Assembly: GCF_027557445.1 (NCBI RefSeq)
Contig: NZ_CP106841.1
Coordinates: 730,001 to 794,000, forward strand
Direction of reading: 5' to 3'
Source: Paenalcaligenes faecalis
GTDB lineage: Bacteria > Pseudomonadota > Gammaproteobacteria > Burkholderiales > Burkholderiaceae_B
Length of the DNA stretch: 64,000 nucleotides
Below are positions 23,871-34,801 of this stretch, in pieces. The notes beneath the pieces were generated by a model. The model had not been told where the DNA came from and did no database searches. It saw nothing but the letters and a program-made list of their open reading frames with translations. The position numbers and the translations under genes were made by a program. Every line of letters begins with the position of its first letter. Position 1 is the first letter of the stretch.

Positions 23871-25973
23871 ATGAGTGATTTTGATTGGGATAATATTCCT
23901 GCGAATAGAACAAAAACGACCCCTTTTCATGAGCTTGTAGAGACTGCTCAGTCTCGTCGAGGTTTTTTGAAAACGGGCTTAGGTCTAGGTGCAATTGGTT
24001 TCTTCGGCTTAGGTTTGGCTGCTTGTGGTGGTAGTGGATCAGATGATTGGGTGGCGGGAGACGCAGGATTACCTGAGTTTAATCCAGAGGAAATCAAGGC
24101 GTTTGCCGGGTTAGAACCCAATACCTTAGATGCAGTCACGGTGCCAGATGGCTATCGTCATGCTGTGATTAATCGTTGGGGTGATAAGCTGCACGTAGGC
24201 TCACCTGATTTTATAGGTGATGCAAGTGAAGGCGCCGAGGCACAATTGAAGCAGGTAGGTTATAACCATGACGGCCTACATTTTTTCCCTATTGATGGCA
24301 AAGACAGTATCAGTGGCACAAGTACAGAGGGGTTATTAGTTACTAACCACGAATACATTACGCCGCACTTTTTCTTCCCTCAAGGTGTGGTACCGGGTGG
24401 TGAAGGTTGGAATGCTGACTGGGTACGTAAATCTCAGCATGCTCAGGGGGCATCGGTTGTTCATGTGCGTCTTAATGATCAGGGGCTGTGGGAGCCTGTT
24501 CTGGACTCCAAGTATAACCGCAGTGTGAATGGTAATACCCTCATGGAGTTAGTAGGACCAGCGGCTAACAATAACTGGGTTCGTACTAATAAGGACCCTG
24601 AGGGCCGTTATGCCTATGGTACATTTGGTAACTGTGGTAATGGCTATACCTACTGGAATACCTACCTAACATGCGAAGAAAACTTCACTGACTATTTTGG
24701 AATTGGTACGAAAAAGTCAGATGACGTTGATTACAAATTGTACTTAACTGACAAGCAGATTGACGCATTCAAGCGTTATAAAGGCTCCAGTAAAACTGCA
24801 AGTGGTTCCTACCGTTGGGATACCCATGATGAGCGTTTTGATTGGACAGTAGAGCCAAATGAGGTCAATCGTTTTGGCTGGGTAGTGGAAATTGATCCAT
24901 TTGATCCCACTTCTAATCCTAAAAAGCTCACAGCCTTAGGTCGATTTAAACACGAGAACGCAGCGATCACATTAGCACCAGATAATCGTGTTGTGGTCTA
25001 TATGGGCGATGACCAACGCAGCGAGTACATCTACAAGTTCGTATCCTCAGGTACATATAACTCAAATAACGATGCTGCAAACCGTGCGCTTTTGCACGAA
25101 GGCACGCTATATGTAGCCGTATTTAGTGATAATGAGGCAACCGACGGCAACTTTATGGGTTCTGGTAAATGGGTGCCCTTGGTGTTGGCTACGCCCACCG
25201 TAGATGGTCGTCGTCTAAGTGACTTATTTGCTGATATGGGTGAGTTACTGGTTAATACTCGTCAAGCAGCGGATGCGGTAGGTGCGACACCAATGGATCG
25301 CCCAGAGTGGGTAGCCGTTCATCCTCACACTAAAGAGGTCTTTGTTACTCTAACGAATAACTCTGAACGTGGTGGTGGTAAAGAGCGCTATCCAGGTGGT
25401 CCTAAGCACCCGGATGCCTATGGTCCAAATCCGCGTAATAAGAATGCATATGGTCAAATTGTACGTTGGCGCGAAAGCGGTAACGATGCGACTGCTGACA
25501 CCTTTGAGTGGGATGTCTTTGTATTAGCAGGCAATCCAAATGTGCATGATGATGTATATGCCGGTACAGACAATATCGACAAAAACAACACATTTAATAG
25601 TCCAGATGGTTTGGCCGTGGATCCCCGTGGTTTATTGTGGATTCAAACGGACGGTAGCTATTCTAATAGTGGTGTGTACGAAGGGCAGGGTAATAATAGT
25701 ATGTTGGTTGCTGACCCTGAAAGTAAAGTGATTCGTCGCTTTATGGTTGGACCTAAGGGCTGTGAGGTGACTGGTATTACTTGGACACCGGATATGAAAT
25801 ATATTTTCATTAATATTCAGCACCCAGGAGAAGGTCAGAGTGTGCCAGAGGCGCAAGCTCATCCAACAGAGGTATCAACATGGCCTGAAGGCCCAGCAGC
25901 ACAGCGTCCACGTCCTGCTACAGTGGTAATCTGGCGTGAGGATGGAGGCGTAGTAGGTACGTTTCCCGCTTAA
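23871..25973 (+). CDS. PhoX family phosphatase (DUF839), Tat-exported
   Basis: About 700 residues. The Tat signal SRRGFLK (28-34) is followed by a hydrophobic Ala/Gly/Leu helix and AACGGSGS, a possible lipobox. The mature region matches PhoX: TNHEYITP near the start of the domain, NCGNGYTYWNTYLTCEENF, RFKHENA, VVVYMGDDQRSEYIYKF, and a C-terminal SPDGLAVDPRGLLWIQTDG and INIQHPGE. PhoX enzymes are Ca/Fe-dependent alkaline phosphomonoesterases in the periplasm. I place the start at ATG 23871; an upstream in-frame TTG at 23817 has no site and would give an odd extension before the Tat motif. A strong terminator follows. Confidence 0.9.
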   Translation: MSDFDWDNIPANRTKTTPFHELVETAQSRRGFLKTGLGLGAIGFFGLGLAACGGSGSDDWVAGDAGLPEFNPEEIKAFAGLEPNTLDAVTVPDGYRHAVINRWGDKLHVGSPDFIGDASEGAEAQLKQVGYNHDGLHFFPIDGKDSISGTSTEGLLVTNHEYITPHFFFPQGVVPGGEGWNADWVRKSQHAQGASVVHVRLNDQGLWEPVLDSKYNRSVNGNTLMELVGPAANNNWVRTNKDPEGRYAYGTFGNCGNGYTYWNTYLTCEENFTDYFGIGTKKSDDVDYKLYLTDKQIDAFKRYKGSSKTASGSYRWDTHDERFDWTVEPNEVNRFGWVVEIDPFDPTSNPKKLTALGRFKHENAAITLAPDNRVVVYMGDDQRSEYIYKFVSSGTYNSNNDAANRALLHEGTLYVAVFSDNEATDGNFMGSGKWVPLVLATPTVDGRRLSDLFADMGELLVNTRQAADAVGATPMDRPEWVAVHPHTKEVFVTLTNNSERGGGKERYPGGPKHPDAYGPNPRNKNAYGQIVRWRESGNDATADTFEWDVFVLAGNPNVHDDVYAGTDNIDKNNTFNSPDGLAVDPRGLLWIQTDGSYSNSGVYEGQGNNSMLVADPESKVIRRFMVGPKGCEVTGITWTPDMKYIFINIQHPGEGQSVPEAQAHPTEVSTWPEGPAAQRPRPATVVIWREDGGVVGTFPA

Positions 25974-25993
25974 CAGGTAGTTAATCGTTAGAA

Positions 25994-26028
25994 GAAAAAG
26001 CCAACTGCAAATTTCAGTTGGCTTTTTT
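25994..26028. terminator. Rho-independent terminator after phoX-type gene
   Basis: AAAAAGCCAACTG-CAAATTT-CAGTTGGCTTTTTT is a symmetric stem with A and T runs on both sides. It also faces the end of the type II secretion operon arriving on minus. Confidence 0.87.
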
Positions 26029-26115
26029 AATTAGGCGGTGGGTATTTAAGAGGCCTTTTTGACGTTTTTGTAGGTAATAAATAGAGTCGTTCTATTTAAA
26101 TTTACCCTTATTTTA

Positions 26116-27318
26116 TTATTGAATTAATTGGTTCAATTGAATGATAGGTAGCATAACAGCTAACACAATTAATAAAACCATACCGCCCATCCCTAAAATC
26201 ATTAAGGGTTCTAAAAGCGCTGTGGTGGTGATGGCGCGCTGTTCTAACTCAGAGGAAAAAGAGTGAGCCGCATGATCTAGCATTTTGGGTAGTTGTCCTG
26301 TGCGCTCGCCACTTTGAATTAAATGAATCAATAAAGGGGGGAAACAGCGCTGTTTATGTAAAGCAATCCCTAATGAGCTGCCTTCACGTACATGTAAGGT
26401 GGCCTCATTGACGGCTTGACGCAGATAGGCATTTTGAATGGTTTTATTGGCAGCATCCAGAGCTTGGAGTAAGGGCACACTACTATTTGTGAGTATAGCT
26501 AATGTGGATGCAAAACGAGCCACATCTAAACCTTGAATATATTGGCCTATCAACGGTGCTTGCAAGCATTTTTTATCCCAAGCTAAGCGCAGTGATGGTT
26601 GTCGCAATGCCATGCGCCAAACGATGATGGCAAGTGCCGTGAGTAGACCCAGTAGCCAGCCCCATTGCTGGATTAAATCACTGACCCAAAGCATCACTAG
26701 GGTCAAGGGGGGGAGGCTTTGCTTGGTTTGCGTAAAGGCGCCTACCACTTGAGGAACCACGTAGCTTAGGAGAAAAATAATAATCGCTACTGAGACAATA
26801 CTGACAATAATGGGGTAAATAAACGCTGATAGCAGTTTATTGCGCAAGGCATTGCGCTGTTCAATGTAGTCAGCGAGGCGCGTTAAGATCTGATCGAGCT
26901 CTCCAGATTGCTCGCCCGCATCAATTAAGGCACAGTAGATAATAGGAAAAATGTGAGGGAATTTGGCTAAGGCTTCTCCAAAACGATGCCCGCCCCGGAC
27001 TTCACTTCGTATAGAGCTCAGAACATCACGAATGTGTTTTTGTTCGCTTTGTTCAATAATTGCGGTGAGTGCTGCCTCTAATGGTAGTTGAGCACTTAAT
27101 AAGCTAGCTAGTTGACGTGTGAGCCAACCTAGGTCTTTATCCTTGATTTTTTTTTGAGAGCTGAGGGTGAAGACGCGGTGGCGAGCTGCTAAATGTAATG
27201 GCAGCAAACCTTGCTGCTGTAACTGTAAGTGAGCGGTATCGATGGACTCTGTTTCGATAAAGCCTTTATGTTTTTTACCTTGGGCATCTAGCGCGTGATA
27301 ATAAAAGCGTTGCGTCAT
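26116..27318 (-). CDS. gspF: Type II secretion inner-membrane platform protein GspF
   Basis: 400 residues from ATG 27318 (an ATG at 27330 overlapping gspE would add four). Two GspF domains (about 65-190 and 268-390) and three membrane helices are visible, including LLSAFIYPIIVSIVSVAIII and LLEPLMILGMGGMVLLIVLA. GspF forms the inner-membrane core contacting the ATPase GspE and GspL/M. It is the last gene of the G-to-F operon, overlapping or touching gspE. Confidence 0.93.
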   Translation of the reverse strand: MTQRFYYHALDAQGKKHKGFIETESIDTAHLQLQQQGLLPLHLAARHRVFTLSSQKKIKDKDLGWLTRQLASLLSAQLPLEAALTAIIEQSEQKHIRDVLSSIRSEVRGGHRFGEALAKFPHIFPIIYCALIDAGEQSGELDQILTRLADYIEQRNALRNKLLSAFIYPIIVSIVSVAIIIFLLSYVVPQVVGAFTQTKQSLPPLTLVMLWVSDLIQQWGWLLGLLTALAIIVWRMALRQPSLRLAWDKKCLQAPLIGQYIQGLDVARFASTLAILTNSSVPLLQALDAANKTIQNAYLRQAVNEATLHVREGSSLGIALHKQRCFPPLLIHLIQSGERTGQLPKMLDHAAHSFSSELEQRAITTTALLEPLMILGMGGMVLLIVLAVMLPIIQLNQLIQ

Positions 27319-27319
27319 A

Positions 27320-28741
27320 TCAGCTCTCATCCATACGCGTCACACGCTTTAATTCCTCTAGCGAGCTAATGCCTTGTTCAACCCAGCGCAAACCATCTTG
27401 ATACAGGCTGTGCATACCGTGTTGCTGAGCGTAATGACGTAATTGGCTTTCATCGGCACCAGCACCAATTAAACGACGTAACTCATTACCTAATACAAAA
27501 AGTTCATGAACACCTGTTCGTTGGCTGTAGCCTGTATGTGCACATTTCTCACACCCTTGACTTAGCCAACGCGCGGTCTGATCGGGGGCAGGCGTTTTGC
27601 AACTGGGGCAGAGTTTACGTAATAAGCGTTGAGCTAAAACGCCTTGTAAGGTGGAAGCAAGTAAAAAAGGCTCTACCCCCATTTCAATAAGACGCGTAAC
27701 AGCAGAGACAGCATCGTTGGTGTGTAGAGTAGCTAAGACTAAATGCCCCGTTAAGGAGGCTTGGACAGCTATCTGCGCCGTTTCTAAATCACGAATTTCT
27801 CCGATCATAATTACATCAGGATCTTGGCGTAATATAGCGCGTAAGGCGGTGGAGAAATGTAGGTTAATACGAGGGTTAACTTGAGTTTGTGACACGCCAG
27901 CAAGATCATACTCAATCGGGTCTTCGACGGTGAGAATGTTGGTGGTGTTGCTATCTAAAACGCTAAGAGCGGCATAAAGCGTGGTGGTTTTTCCACTGCC
28001 AGTGGGGCCCGTGATTAATACAATACCATGAGGGCGATGTATTAAATCTCGTAATTGATTCAGTTTACTGGACTCCATGCCTAAGGCACTCAGATCTAAA
28101 CGTCCTGCAGACTTATCTAATAATCGCATGACGGCACGCTCACCATGGCCTGTAGGTAGTGTAGAGACACGCACATCAATGGCACGACCGCCGACTCGTA
28201 AAGCAATACGCCCGTCTTGGGGCAGCCGTTTTTCAGCGATATCTAAATTCGCCATAATTTTAATGCGAGAAATGAGTGCATTATGTAAAGCCCGACGGGG
28301 GCGCACAATATCACGTAAGGTACCGTCAACGCGATAACGAACCACAGAATGTGTTTCAAAGACTTCGATATGAATATCACTGGCTCCATCTCGTGCAGCT
28401 TGAGTAAAGAGAGCATTGATCATGCGAATAATAGGCGCATCATCATTCATTTCTAGCAAGTCTTCGACGGCAGGCATGTCTTGCATCATGCCATCTAGAT
28501 CAATTTCGTTCGCAGCTGCATCCACAATAGCGGCGGCATCATCACTTTTGCTATAGCTCGTATTTAGTGCTGTCTCTATATGGGTCTCATCTGTGAGCTG
28601 AGAAGGAAGATCCTTATAGCTTTGTTGTGCCTCCTGTAAAGCCCAGGGAGGAGTGGCTGGGCTATAGAGTAAGGTGGGAATATTTTGTAGCGGTGCTATC
28701 ACCAAGCGGTGGTTTTTGGCCCAAGCATATGGCAGCTGCAT
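27320..28741 (-). CDS. gspE: Type II secretion ATPase GspE
   Basis: 473 residues. Walker [11 protein letters not shown], Asp box and Walker B (VIMIGEIRD), His box ([11 protein letters not shown]), and a zinc-binding CPSC...CEKC module typical of GspE. The N1E domain is short and lacks an obvious GspL-binding segment compared with longer homologues. It hydrolyses ATP at the cytoplasmic face to drive pseudopilus assembly. The start TAATG overlaps the gspD stop by one base. Confidence 0.95.
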   Translation of the reverse strand: MQLPYAWAKNHRLVIAPLQNIPTLLYSPATPPWALQEAQQSYKDLPSQLTDETHIETALNTSYSKSDDAAAIVDAAANEIDLDGMMQDMPAVEDLLEMNDDAPIIRMINALFTQAARDGASDIHIEVFETHSVVRYRVDGTLRDIVRPRRALHNALISRIKIMANLDIAEKRLPQDGRIALRVGGRAIDVRVSTLPTGHGERAVMRLLDKSAGRLDLSALGMESSKLNQLRDLIHRPHGIVLITGPTGSGKTTTLYAALSVLDSNTTNILTVEDPIEYDLAGVSQTQVNPRINLHFSTALRAILRQDPDVIMIGEIRDLETAQIAVQASLTGHLVLATLHTNDAVSAVTRLIEMGVEPFLLASTLQGVLAQRLLRKLCPSCKTPAPDQTARWLSQGCEKCAHTGYSQRTGVHELFVLGNELRRLIGAGADESQLRHYAQQHGMHSLYQDGLRWVEQGISSLEELKRVTRMDES

Positions 28742-31014
28742 TAGTCCTCCTCCCGTAGGTCAAGTAAGGGTGAGGCAGTACTTTTCTCTAGTGCTGGTAG
28801 CAAGGCGGGGGTTTGAGAGGAGTTAAACCAGCTTGGGTGAGTAGGCATATTTTGTTGTGTTGCACGCATATAGTTATAGCGGTCTAAGGTGAAATAGGCA
28901 CTTTCCTCAGAGTTACGAATAATATGCGGACGTAAGAAAATCATGAGATTTGTTTTTGTTCGTTGACGACTATCGTGGCGAAATAGATTTCCAATCACAG
29001 GGATAGCGCCTAAAAAGGGTACCGAGGAGGTGGTGTCGTTGACGTTATCTTCTAGGAGGCCACCTAAGACAATAATTTGACCATCATCGACTAACACATT
29101 TGTTTCTAAGGCTCTTTTACGTGTAACCAAGGAAGTACTGGAGATAGATAGGCTAGGATCAATGCTACTCACCTCTTGATATAGGGCTAGTTTTACAGTT
29201 CCGCCCTCAGATATTTGGGGGCGAATTCTTAGCGTTAGACCTACGTCCTCACGCTCAATGGTTTGAAATGGGTTGCTTGCTCCGTCCCCAGACGTCGTAT
29301 ATTGCCCAGTCACAAAAGGCACTGTCCTGCCGACGGTAATACTTGCCTCCTCGTTATCTAACGTTAATAGATTTGGTGTGGAAAGCACGTTAGAGCCACT
29401 GTTTCTCTCAAGAGCACGGGCTAAAACGCCTAAGTTTACAATCTCATTCCCTAGAATATTTACTGTTCCTTTGACTAGGCCTAGGCTTAAGCCTTGTGCT
29501 AAAGCATCAATGGTGGTGGCGCCATTAATCGCTGTGCCTACGCCGCTACCACCAAAATTGGATCCCCCAACCAAACCGCTGCCACCGCTTTGTAAATGGC
29601 TGCCTCCAAGCATCCACTGAATTCCAAACTCATTAGCATCTTCTGCATTGACCTCTACAATTAGGCTTTCGACCAGAACTTGAGCACGGCGCTGATCTAA
29701 CTGATCAATGACTTCTCGGATGCCTCGATAAAGGGGGGCGGGAGCAGAAATAATAAGGGTGTTAGTAGTGGGGTCCGCTTGAATGGTAGCCCCTGCAGCT
29801 GAAAAGCTAATAGGCTGCATTGTGTTTGATTGAGAAAGCGTATTATTTAATGAAGCCACATCATTGGTATCTGTCATTCCTACTGAGTTGGTCGCTAGAG
29901 GGGTTGGTGTGGGCGCTGTTGGTTGGTTGGCTACTGAGCTTGAGGCCGTTGATTGCGGGTTAAGCCCTTCTAGGGCTCCACGTAACACCTGAGCTAAATG
30001 CGTGGCTTGGGCATTTTTTAAATAGACCACATGCAGATTACTTTTTTTAGCATTGGGGTTGTCTATTTTGTAAATAAGGTCTTTGGCCATTTCTAAGCGG
30101 GCGGGGCTACCAGCACGAAGAATGACAGAGTTGCTGCGTGGGTCTGCGACTACTTGCACTTGCTCAAAAGGATCATTGCTAGTGCCATTGAGCAGTTGGG
30201 TGGCTAAAGCAGCAACATCAATAGCCACACCATATTCAATACTGATGACATCGGTATTGACACTATGATGCGTATCAATTCGATGGATTACATCGGCTAT
30301 ACGCAAGAGGTTATCTGCATAGTCAGTAATGACTAAGCTATTATTCGCTGCATAAGCATTAATAGGATTCGCTGGAGAGACCATGGGGCGTAGCACAGGC
30401 ACTAAGTCATTGGCTTTTTCGTGTTGTAAACGAAAGACTTGTGTGACCATTTCTCCTTTTAGCGCTATTAACTCATCAGTGGTATAGCTTACGGGCGTAC
30501 TATGCACTTTTGCATCAGCCTCGGGGAGGACGCGGCTAATACCATCCACCGTAGTCATGGCAAAGCCTTGCATACGTAAAGCCCCCAGTAGCATTGAGTA
30601 GGCTTGGCTTGCTGTGACAGGACTTTCTGAAACAAGATTTATTTTCCCAGTCACTCGTGGGTCCACAATAAAGTTACGACCGGTAAATGCAGCTAGACTG
30701 CGCACGACTTGATCTATGTCTACGTCCACAAAATTCAGAGTAGTGCGGTCTCCATCTTGGTCTAGTGAGGGTTGTGGTCGTGCAACTCGCGTTGGAGTCG
30801 TGTTCTGTCCCCAACGACTTTGTGGACGTCTGCCTGGGGTATTAGCATTTAGCTCAACGGATTTAGCGACAGGCTCAGTGTTAGTCCCCGTACTAGAGCG
30901 AGTGCTAACAAAAAATGAAGGCGTTTCTTCAGATTGAGGCGGGGTATGACTACAGCCTTGTAGAATTAAAAGGCTAAATAGGGTGCTACGAATAAACACT
31001 GAACGAGTCGTCAT
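28741..31014 (-). CDS. gspD: Type II secretion outer-membrane secretin GspD
   Basis: About 757 residues from ATG 31014 (an upstream TTG at 31032 adds six). The signal peptide ends in LQGC, a lipobox, which suggests self-piloting to the outer membrane. N0-N3 domains follow ([48 protein letters not shown]), then the secretin domain with [20 protein letters not shown] and [15 protein letters not shown] Ser/Pro/Thr-rich insert of about 50 residues lies before N3. It forms the exit channel. It follows gspN by 21 bases. Confidence 0.95.
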   Translation of the reverse strand: MTTRSVFIRSTLFSLLILQGCSHTPPQSEETPSFFVSTRSSTGTNTEPVAKSVELNANTPGRRPQSRWGQNTTPTRVARPQPSLDQDGDRTTLNFVDVDIDQVVRSLAAFTGRNFIVDPRVTGKINLVSESPVTASQAYSMLLGALRMQGFAMTTVDGISRVLPEADAKVHSTPVSYTTDELIALKGEMVTQVFRLQHEKANDLVPVLRPMVSPANPINAYAANNSLVITDYADNLLRIADVIHRIDTHHSVNTDVISIEYGVAIDVAALATQLLNGTSNDPFEQVQVVADPRSNSVILRAGSPARLEMAKDLIYKIDNPNAKKSNLHVVYLKNAQATHLAQVLRGALEGLNPQSTASSSVANQPTAPTPTPLATNSVGMTDTNDVASLNNTLSQSNTMQPISFSAAGATIQADPTTNTLIISAPAPLYRGIREVIDQLDQRRAQVLVESLIVEVNAEDANEFGIQWMLGGSHLQSGGSGLVGGSNFGGSGVGTAINGATTIDALAQGLSLGLVKGTVNILGNEIVNLGVLARALERNSGSNVLSTPNLLTLDNEEASITVGRTVPFVTGQYTTSGDGASNPFQTIEREDVGLTLRIRPQISEGGTVKLALYQEVSSIDPSLSISSTSLVTRKRALETNVLVDDGQIIVLGGLLEDNVNDTTSSVPFLGAIPVIGNLFRHDSRQRTKTNLMIFLRPHIIRNSEESAYFTLDRYNYMRATQQNMPTHPSWFNSSQTPALLPALEKSTASPLLDLREED

Positions 31015-31035
31015 GGGAATGCGATGCAACAAAAA

Positions 31036-31767
31036 TTAATAAGGAAAGCGAAGTTGGGCTCGCCCATTTTGTATAGGGCCTAGAAGCAAAAGTAGATCAT
31101 GTAGTTGTGTTGATTTAGCGGGGGTGCTGTATGCCTCACCTTTAAATCGCCAACCTGATTGTGAGGTCCAGTTTCCTGTGCCCTCTAGATGAAGTGGCCC
31201 GTCTAGGCTGCTGAGGTTTAACGTGATGTGCTTAGAGGACTGAGGGGTGATCTGTAGCTCATACTGCCCTAAGGGGTTAACTGGATTTAACGACGTCGCT
31301 GCTTCTGTCCATCGTAATGTGAGAGCCTCACTTAAACGCAGCGGGTAAGAAAAGGCCATGGTTGGCCAAGCCAGACTTAATTCGCCTTGTGGCTTTAGTG
31401 AATCTAAAAAGGCATGGAAAGAGCGCAAACTTGAGGCGGGTATATGTACCGCTTGCTGCGCTAAGATAAGCTGGGTTCCACGCCAAGTTAAAGTGCCTTT
31501 GGTTGGGTTAAAGGCGGGGTGTTGCCATCTGATTTGCGGATAGCTATCCCACGCTAGATGCCATTGAATAGGCTGCTGTAGTGAGGCTGTAGCGTAGTGT
31601 CCCAGTGTGAGATAGGCGCTACCTTGCCACCATCGACCTGACGCTTGGCTAAGTTGAATCGGACTGTTTTTAGGAATCACATACTGAATCCAGCTGGCAG
31701 GTAAAAAAAATAAAAAACTGCAACAGCTAAGGCTCAATAGAAAGAACCGATAGAGCCAGACTTTCAT
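31036..31767 (-). CDS. gspN: Type II secretion protein GspN
   Basis: 243 residues with one N-terminal membrane helix (about 8-30) and a beta-rich periplasmic domain with the typical GspN opening (SGRWWQGSAYLTLG; YPQIRWQHPA). GspN is an accessory, not universal, T2SS component. It overlaps gspM by four bases and precedes gspD. Confidence 0.85.
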   Translation of the reverse strand: MKVWLYRFFLLSLSCCSFLFFLPASWIQYVIPKNSPIQLSQASGRWWQGSAYLTLGHYATASLQQPIQWHLAWDSYPQIRWQHPAFNPTKGTLTWRGTQLILAQQAVHIPASSLRSFHAFLDSLKPQGELSLAWPTMAFSYPLRLSEALTLRWTEAATSLNPVNPLGQYELQITPQSSKHITLNLSSLDGPLHLEGTGNWTSQSGWRFKGEAYSTPAKSTQLHDLLLLLGPIQNGRAQLRFPY

Positions 31768-32324
31768 TTTCTTTCCTTAGGTTGGAGTTGAATTTCACCC
31801 GATAACATGGCTGAAAGCTCACGGCCCTCTTTTTGACTGCGCTGCACGGTGAGCATTTCAACGTTGAGTTGCAGTTGATTAGGGACCTGAAATAGCCATT
31901 GGGTTAATAAGGAAGCTGGCATGGCTTCCACCTGTAGTCGCCAATGAGGTTGTGTAGCAGATAGAAAAGGCGTTAATTGCAGATAGGGTTCAAACTGTGG
32001 CGACGTTATTGAGTGCTTTAAAGCTTGGTGCTGCTCTTGTACGGTAAATGTATAGTGGGTAGCTGGGGTGTCCTTAGACTGAGCTTGAATTTGTAATAGC
32101 TCAGCATATTCAGCCAATGCACGGATTCTATTTTGTGTGAGCTGCTTGGACTGCTCAGTTTGAGCATGTAGTTGCCAACCGCATAGCAAAACGGCAAGAG
32201 CAAGGCAGCCTAAGCGTAGTGTTCGCTTTTCTTGTGAGCTACGTGAGTCCCATAGCTGTTTTTTATAGCGCTGTATGTGATGACTTATTTGTTGCTGGAT
32301 ACCAGACTTTTTTAGGCTACTCAT
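31764..32324 (-). CDS. gspM: Type II secretion protein GspM
   Basis: 186 residues: a basic cytosolic N-terminus, a membrane helix (LRLGCLALAVLLCGWQLHA, about 37-55) and a periplasmic ferredoxin-like domain. Start overlaps gspL by eight bases. GspM pairs with GspL in the inner-membrane platform. Sequence similarity in the family is low; position decides the call. Confidence 0.85.
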   Translation of the reverse strand: MSSLKKSGIQQQISHHIQRYKKQLWDSRSSQEKRTLRLGCLALAVLLCGWQLHAQTEQSKQLTQNRIRALAEYAELLQIQAQSKDTPATHYTFTVQEQHQALKHSITSPQFEPYLQLTPFLSATQPHWRLQVEAMPASLLTQWLFQVPNQLQLNVEMLTVQRSQKEGRELSAMLSGEIQLQPKERK

Positions 32325-33309
32325 GCGTTACCTCTGGTGTTATTGCTGCCCACAGGGCCGATGGATCTGTCTCATCCTTTTCAATTTTAAGGTGATGCAA
32401 GAGCGCCTCTTTTTGTCGTGCTTGCCAATCATCAGTGCTAAGTAATTGGCTTATTGGCTCAATCAGTACGAGTTGTAGTTGATTTTTCTCATAGTGCATC
32501 GAGCGAACTTGATCACTTAATTCAGGAATGGATAGATTGACCTGGGTTAACAATTTCGTTAAGTCAGGTGCGTTTTGTGTGGTTTGCGCGTGCTCTTGCT
32601 GTTGTAAGAGTGCTTGCTTTGCTTGTGCTAAGGGATTGAGCACCAAAGGGATATTTGGAAATATATGTTTAACTAATAGCGCGTTTTCTTGCTGTGCGAC
32701 TTGTAGTTGTTGGGTTTGCTTCTGATTAAGCAAGATAAGGCTGGCCCAACCTATACATGCTGCATAAATAGGCCATTTAAACCAGCTCCAGACCGCAGTG
32801 GTTTTTGGATGGGAATCAAGCGTAAAACCTAAATTGAGCTTGGGCAGAGCTTGGGTTTTCCAGTTATTTTGATCAGATTGGCTTTGGGGGTGAGACAAGG
32901 CTGTAACAGGAATGAGTTGTATGCGTTGTATGCCTGCGTTATGTAATTGCTGTAGTAGCGGAGACAGTGTTTTTTTAAGAGCCCAGTGCACGTAAATCGG
33001 GTACTGAGGCAGATAGCCCGTTGCATAGTGCTCGTAGGGATGTAGAAGCATGGTCTGCAATCGACTACGGACGGCTGTGTGAAGCTGTGATTTTTTTAGA
33101 GGCGGTAACTCTAGCTCTGCTGTTACCACATCCCCCTCTGCCAACAAACAGACAGCAGGCAGATGAGCAAAGGTTTGCAGAATTAAAGCTAAAGGCATCT
33201 CACCTTCTTGCTGTACTTGTTGGCGAGAATTAATGACTGTAAATGCAATGGGGGCATCTTTAGTTACTAAACTAAGTCTAGGCAGCAGTAAACGAAGATG
33301 TGTACGCAT
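32317..33309 (-). CDS. gspL: Type II secretion protein GspL
   Basis: 330 residues from ATG 33309, which overlaps the gspK stop as TAATG; an in-frame GTG at 33321 is possible. A cytosolic actin-like N-terminal domain (about 1-165), shorter than in large homologues, is followed by a membrane helix (FKWPIYAACIGWASLILLN) and a periplasmic ferredoxin-like domain. GspL recruits the GspE ATPase and binds GspM. Confidence 0.85.
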   Translation of the reverse strand: MRTHLRLLLPRLSLVTKDAPIAFTVINSRQQVQQEGEMPLALILQTFAHLPAVCLLAEGDVVTAELELPPLKKSQLHTAVRSRLQTMLLHPYEHYATGYLPQYPIYVHWALKKTLSPLLQQLHNAGIQRIQLIPVTALSHPQSQSDQNNWKTQALPKLNLGFTLDSHPKTTAVWSWFKWPIYAACIGWASLILLNQKQTQQLQVAQQENALLVKHIFPNIPLVLNPLAQAKQALLQQQEHAQTTQNAPDLTKLLTQVNLSIPELSDQVRSMHYEKNQLQLVLIEPISQLLSTDDWQARQKEALLHHLKIEKDETDPSALWAAITPEVTHE

Positions 33310-34202
33310 TACTGACTCCACAGTACGGTAGTTTGGTTGGGTTGACGATGTAATAAAGCCTGCTGCTGCACATGGGTGACACCTCGCTGAATTTCGCCAT
33401 GCACTAAAAACCAGTGACTTTTGATATCTATTTTTTTTAGTGTGTCATTGTCAGCATTAGAGAGGCGATGCAAAAATTGTGATGCACTCATAAACCAATT
33501 TCCTTGATCACGCTCCTTAACTAGGGTTAAGGCTTCGCTAAGGCTTAACCCATGTATGGTGGCGGCTAAAACCTCGGCTGGTGCTGTATTTATATTTAAC
33601 TTGGAGTGAGGGGGTAACAGCGTACAGTAACTATTTAGGCGTTCTTTTTGTTCTATATTAAGTTGTGCCACCGCGATTAATTCTGTGGGTCGGCGACCAG
33701 CAATTTGCTGTGGCATGTCATCAGCAGATGATTGATAGGCCCCGGCCAACTGTTCTGCCAGTGATTGAGCTAAAGACTGAGGGAGATTAATCCACGTGAG
33801 TAATTCTTCTAGCTGGGCAATTTGTTGCCTTTGTACCTGTTCACCTTTGACTAAGCGTAATAGGTTGAATTTCCCCTGCTCGTCTTCGATATGACCAGAA
33901 AACAAGGCGGAGTCAGTACCATCTACCGTTTCTATAGGCATGTTTTGAATGCGTTGGGCTAATAAGCCATGACGAGTTGTGATGGGAGTGTGGCGGGCAT
34001 CGAGACGAAGTAGGAGTTGCACCCAGTCCAATCCGCCTTGGAGTAACCAGACGGCTTGACTCCGCTCTTGCTCAGCAATCAGGCGCTCGGTTTGTTGACC
34101 TTGTTTTTCTAATAAGCTGACGGCGATTAAGCTGGTTGCTATTACAATCACTAAGGCGTTGATAACGGCCAAGCCCTGTTGAGACTGTTGCGATCTACTC
34201 AT
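33309..34202 (-). CDS. gspK: Type II secretion minor pseudopilin GspK
   Basis: 297 residues. The prepilin-type start is QQG-LAVINALVIVIATSLIAVSLL: the residue at +5 is Asn, not Glu, as usual for GspK at the pseudopilus tip. The helical insertion domain and the C-terminal KLNINTAPAEVLAATIHGLS motif are characteristic. The N-terminal helix is preceded by MSRSQQSQ. It overlaps gspJ by four bases. Confidence 0.9.
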   Translation of the reverse strand: MSRSQQSQQGLAVINALVIVIATSLIAVSLLEKQGQQTERLIAEQERSQAVWLLQGGLDWVQLLLRLDARHTPITTRHGLLAQRIQNMPIETVDGTDSALFSGHIEDEQGKFNLLRLVKGEQVQRQQIAQLEELLTWINLPQSLAQSLAEQLAGAYQSSADDMPQQIAGRRPTELIAVAQLNIEQKERLNSYCTLLPPHSKLNINTAPAEVLAATIHGLSLSEALTLVKERDQGNWFMSASQFLHRLSNADNDTLKKIDIKSHWFLVHGEIQRGVTHVQQQALLHRQPNQTTVLWSQ

Positions 34203-34801
34203 GGCAGTACGACCACTTTTCTATAGGTCACGAGTTGCTCTCTTTCCTGCAATTGCAATTGAATCTCTACACCAGTAGCGCGCCGTTGGCCTTGAGTCGA
34301 TAAGGGTGGATTTTGCCAACCTCTTGCTGGGACCCAGGCATTAACTTGAAAGGTAGATATATGCGGCATTGCAAGGAAAGTCGGCTTAGCGATGGGCAAG
34401 GGCAGCTCAACGCTAGCAGGTGCTTCATCTCTATAAAGCTGATTATCTTTAAACGTCCATTGCACCCACTGCCACTGGTGGGCGGATGCATGCAGAATAA
34501 AAAGCGTGGAAGCGGTTTCACCTTGCTCCCAATGCAAACCATGTAACTCTAAGGGCGTGCTTGCCGTAAAAGGTAAGGCAACTCCTTGATTCACATACAT
34601 CGATAGATTGACATGATGCTGAATGTCATACTCCAGTTGCTGTAATACCGCTTGTATGGAGCTGATATGATGTTGGGTTTGGTCTAATCGTTGCTTAGCT
34701 CGATCTACATGATCTAATGCTTGCCAAGAGAGCACGCTTAAAATTGACATAATAAATAGAACAATGAGTACCTCAATAAGAGTAAATCCACGCTCTTTCA
34801 T
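34199..34801 (-). CDS. gspJ: Type II secretion minor pseudopilin GspJ
   Basis: 200 residues with class III prepilin leader KERG-FTLIEVLIVLFIMSILS, glutamate at +5, and a beta-rich C-terminal domain (SVELPLPIAKP; FQVNAWVPARGWQNPP). Part of the GspI-J-K tip complex. It overlaps gspI by four bases. Confidence 0.9.
   Translation of the reverse strand: MKERGFTLIEVLIVLFIMSILSVLSWQALDHVDRAKQRLDQTQHHISSIQAVLQQLEYDIQHHVNLSMYVNQGVALPFTASTPLELHGLHWEQGETASTLFILHASAHQWQWVQWTFKDNQLYRDEAPASVELPLPIAKPTFLAMPHISTFQVNAWVPARGWQNPPLSTQGQRRATGVEIQLQLQEREQLVTYRKVVVLP

Noticed and set aside
26082-26100. AT-rich hairpin after gspF as a terminator
   Set aside because: AAATAGA/TCTATTT is weak and has no T-run on minus; the bidirectional stem at 25994-26028 is the better terminator.
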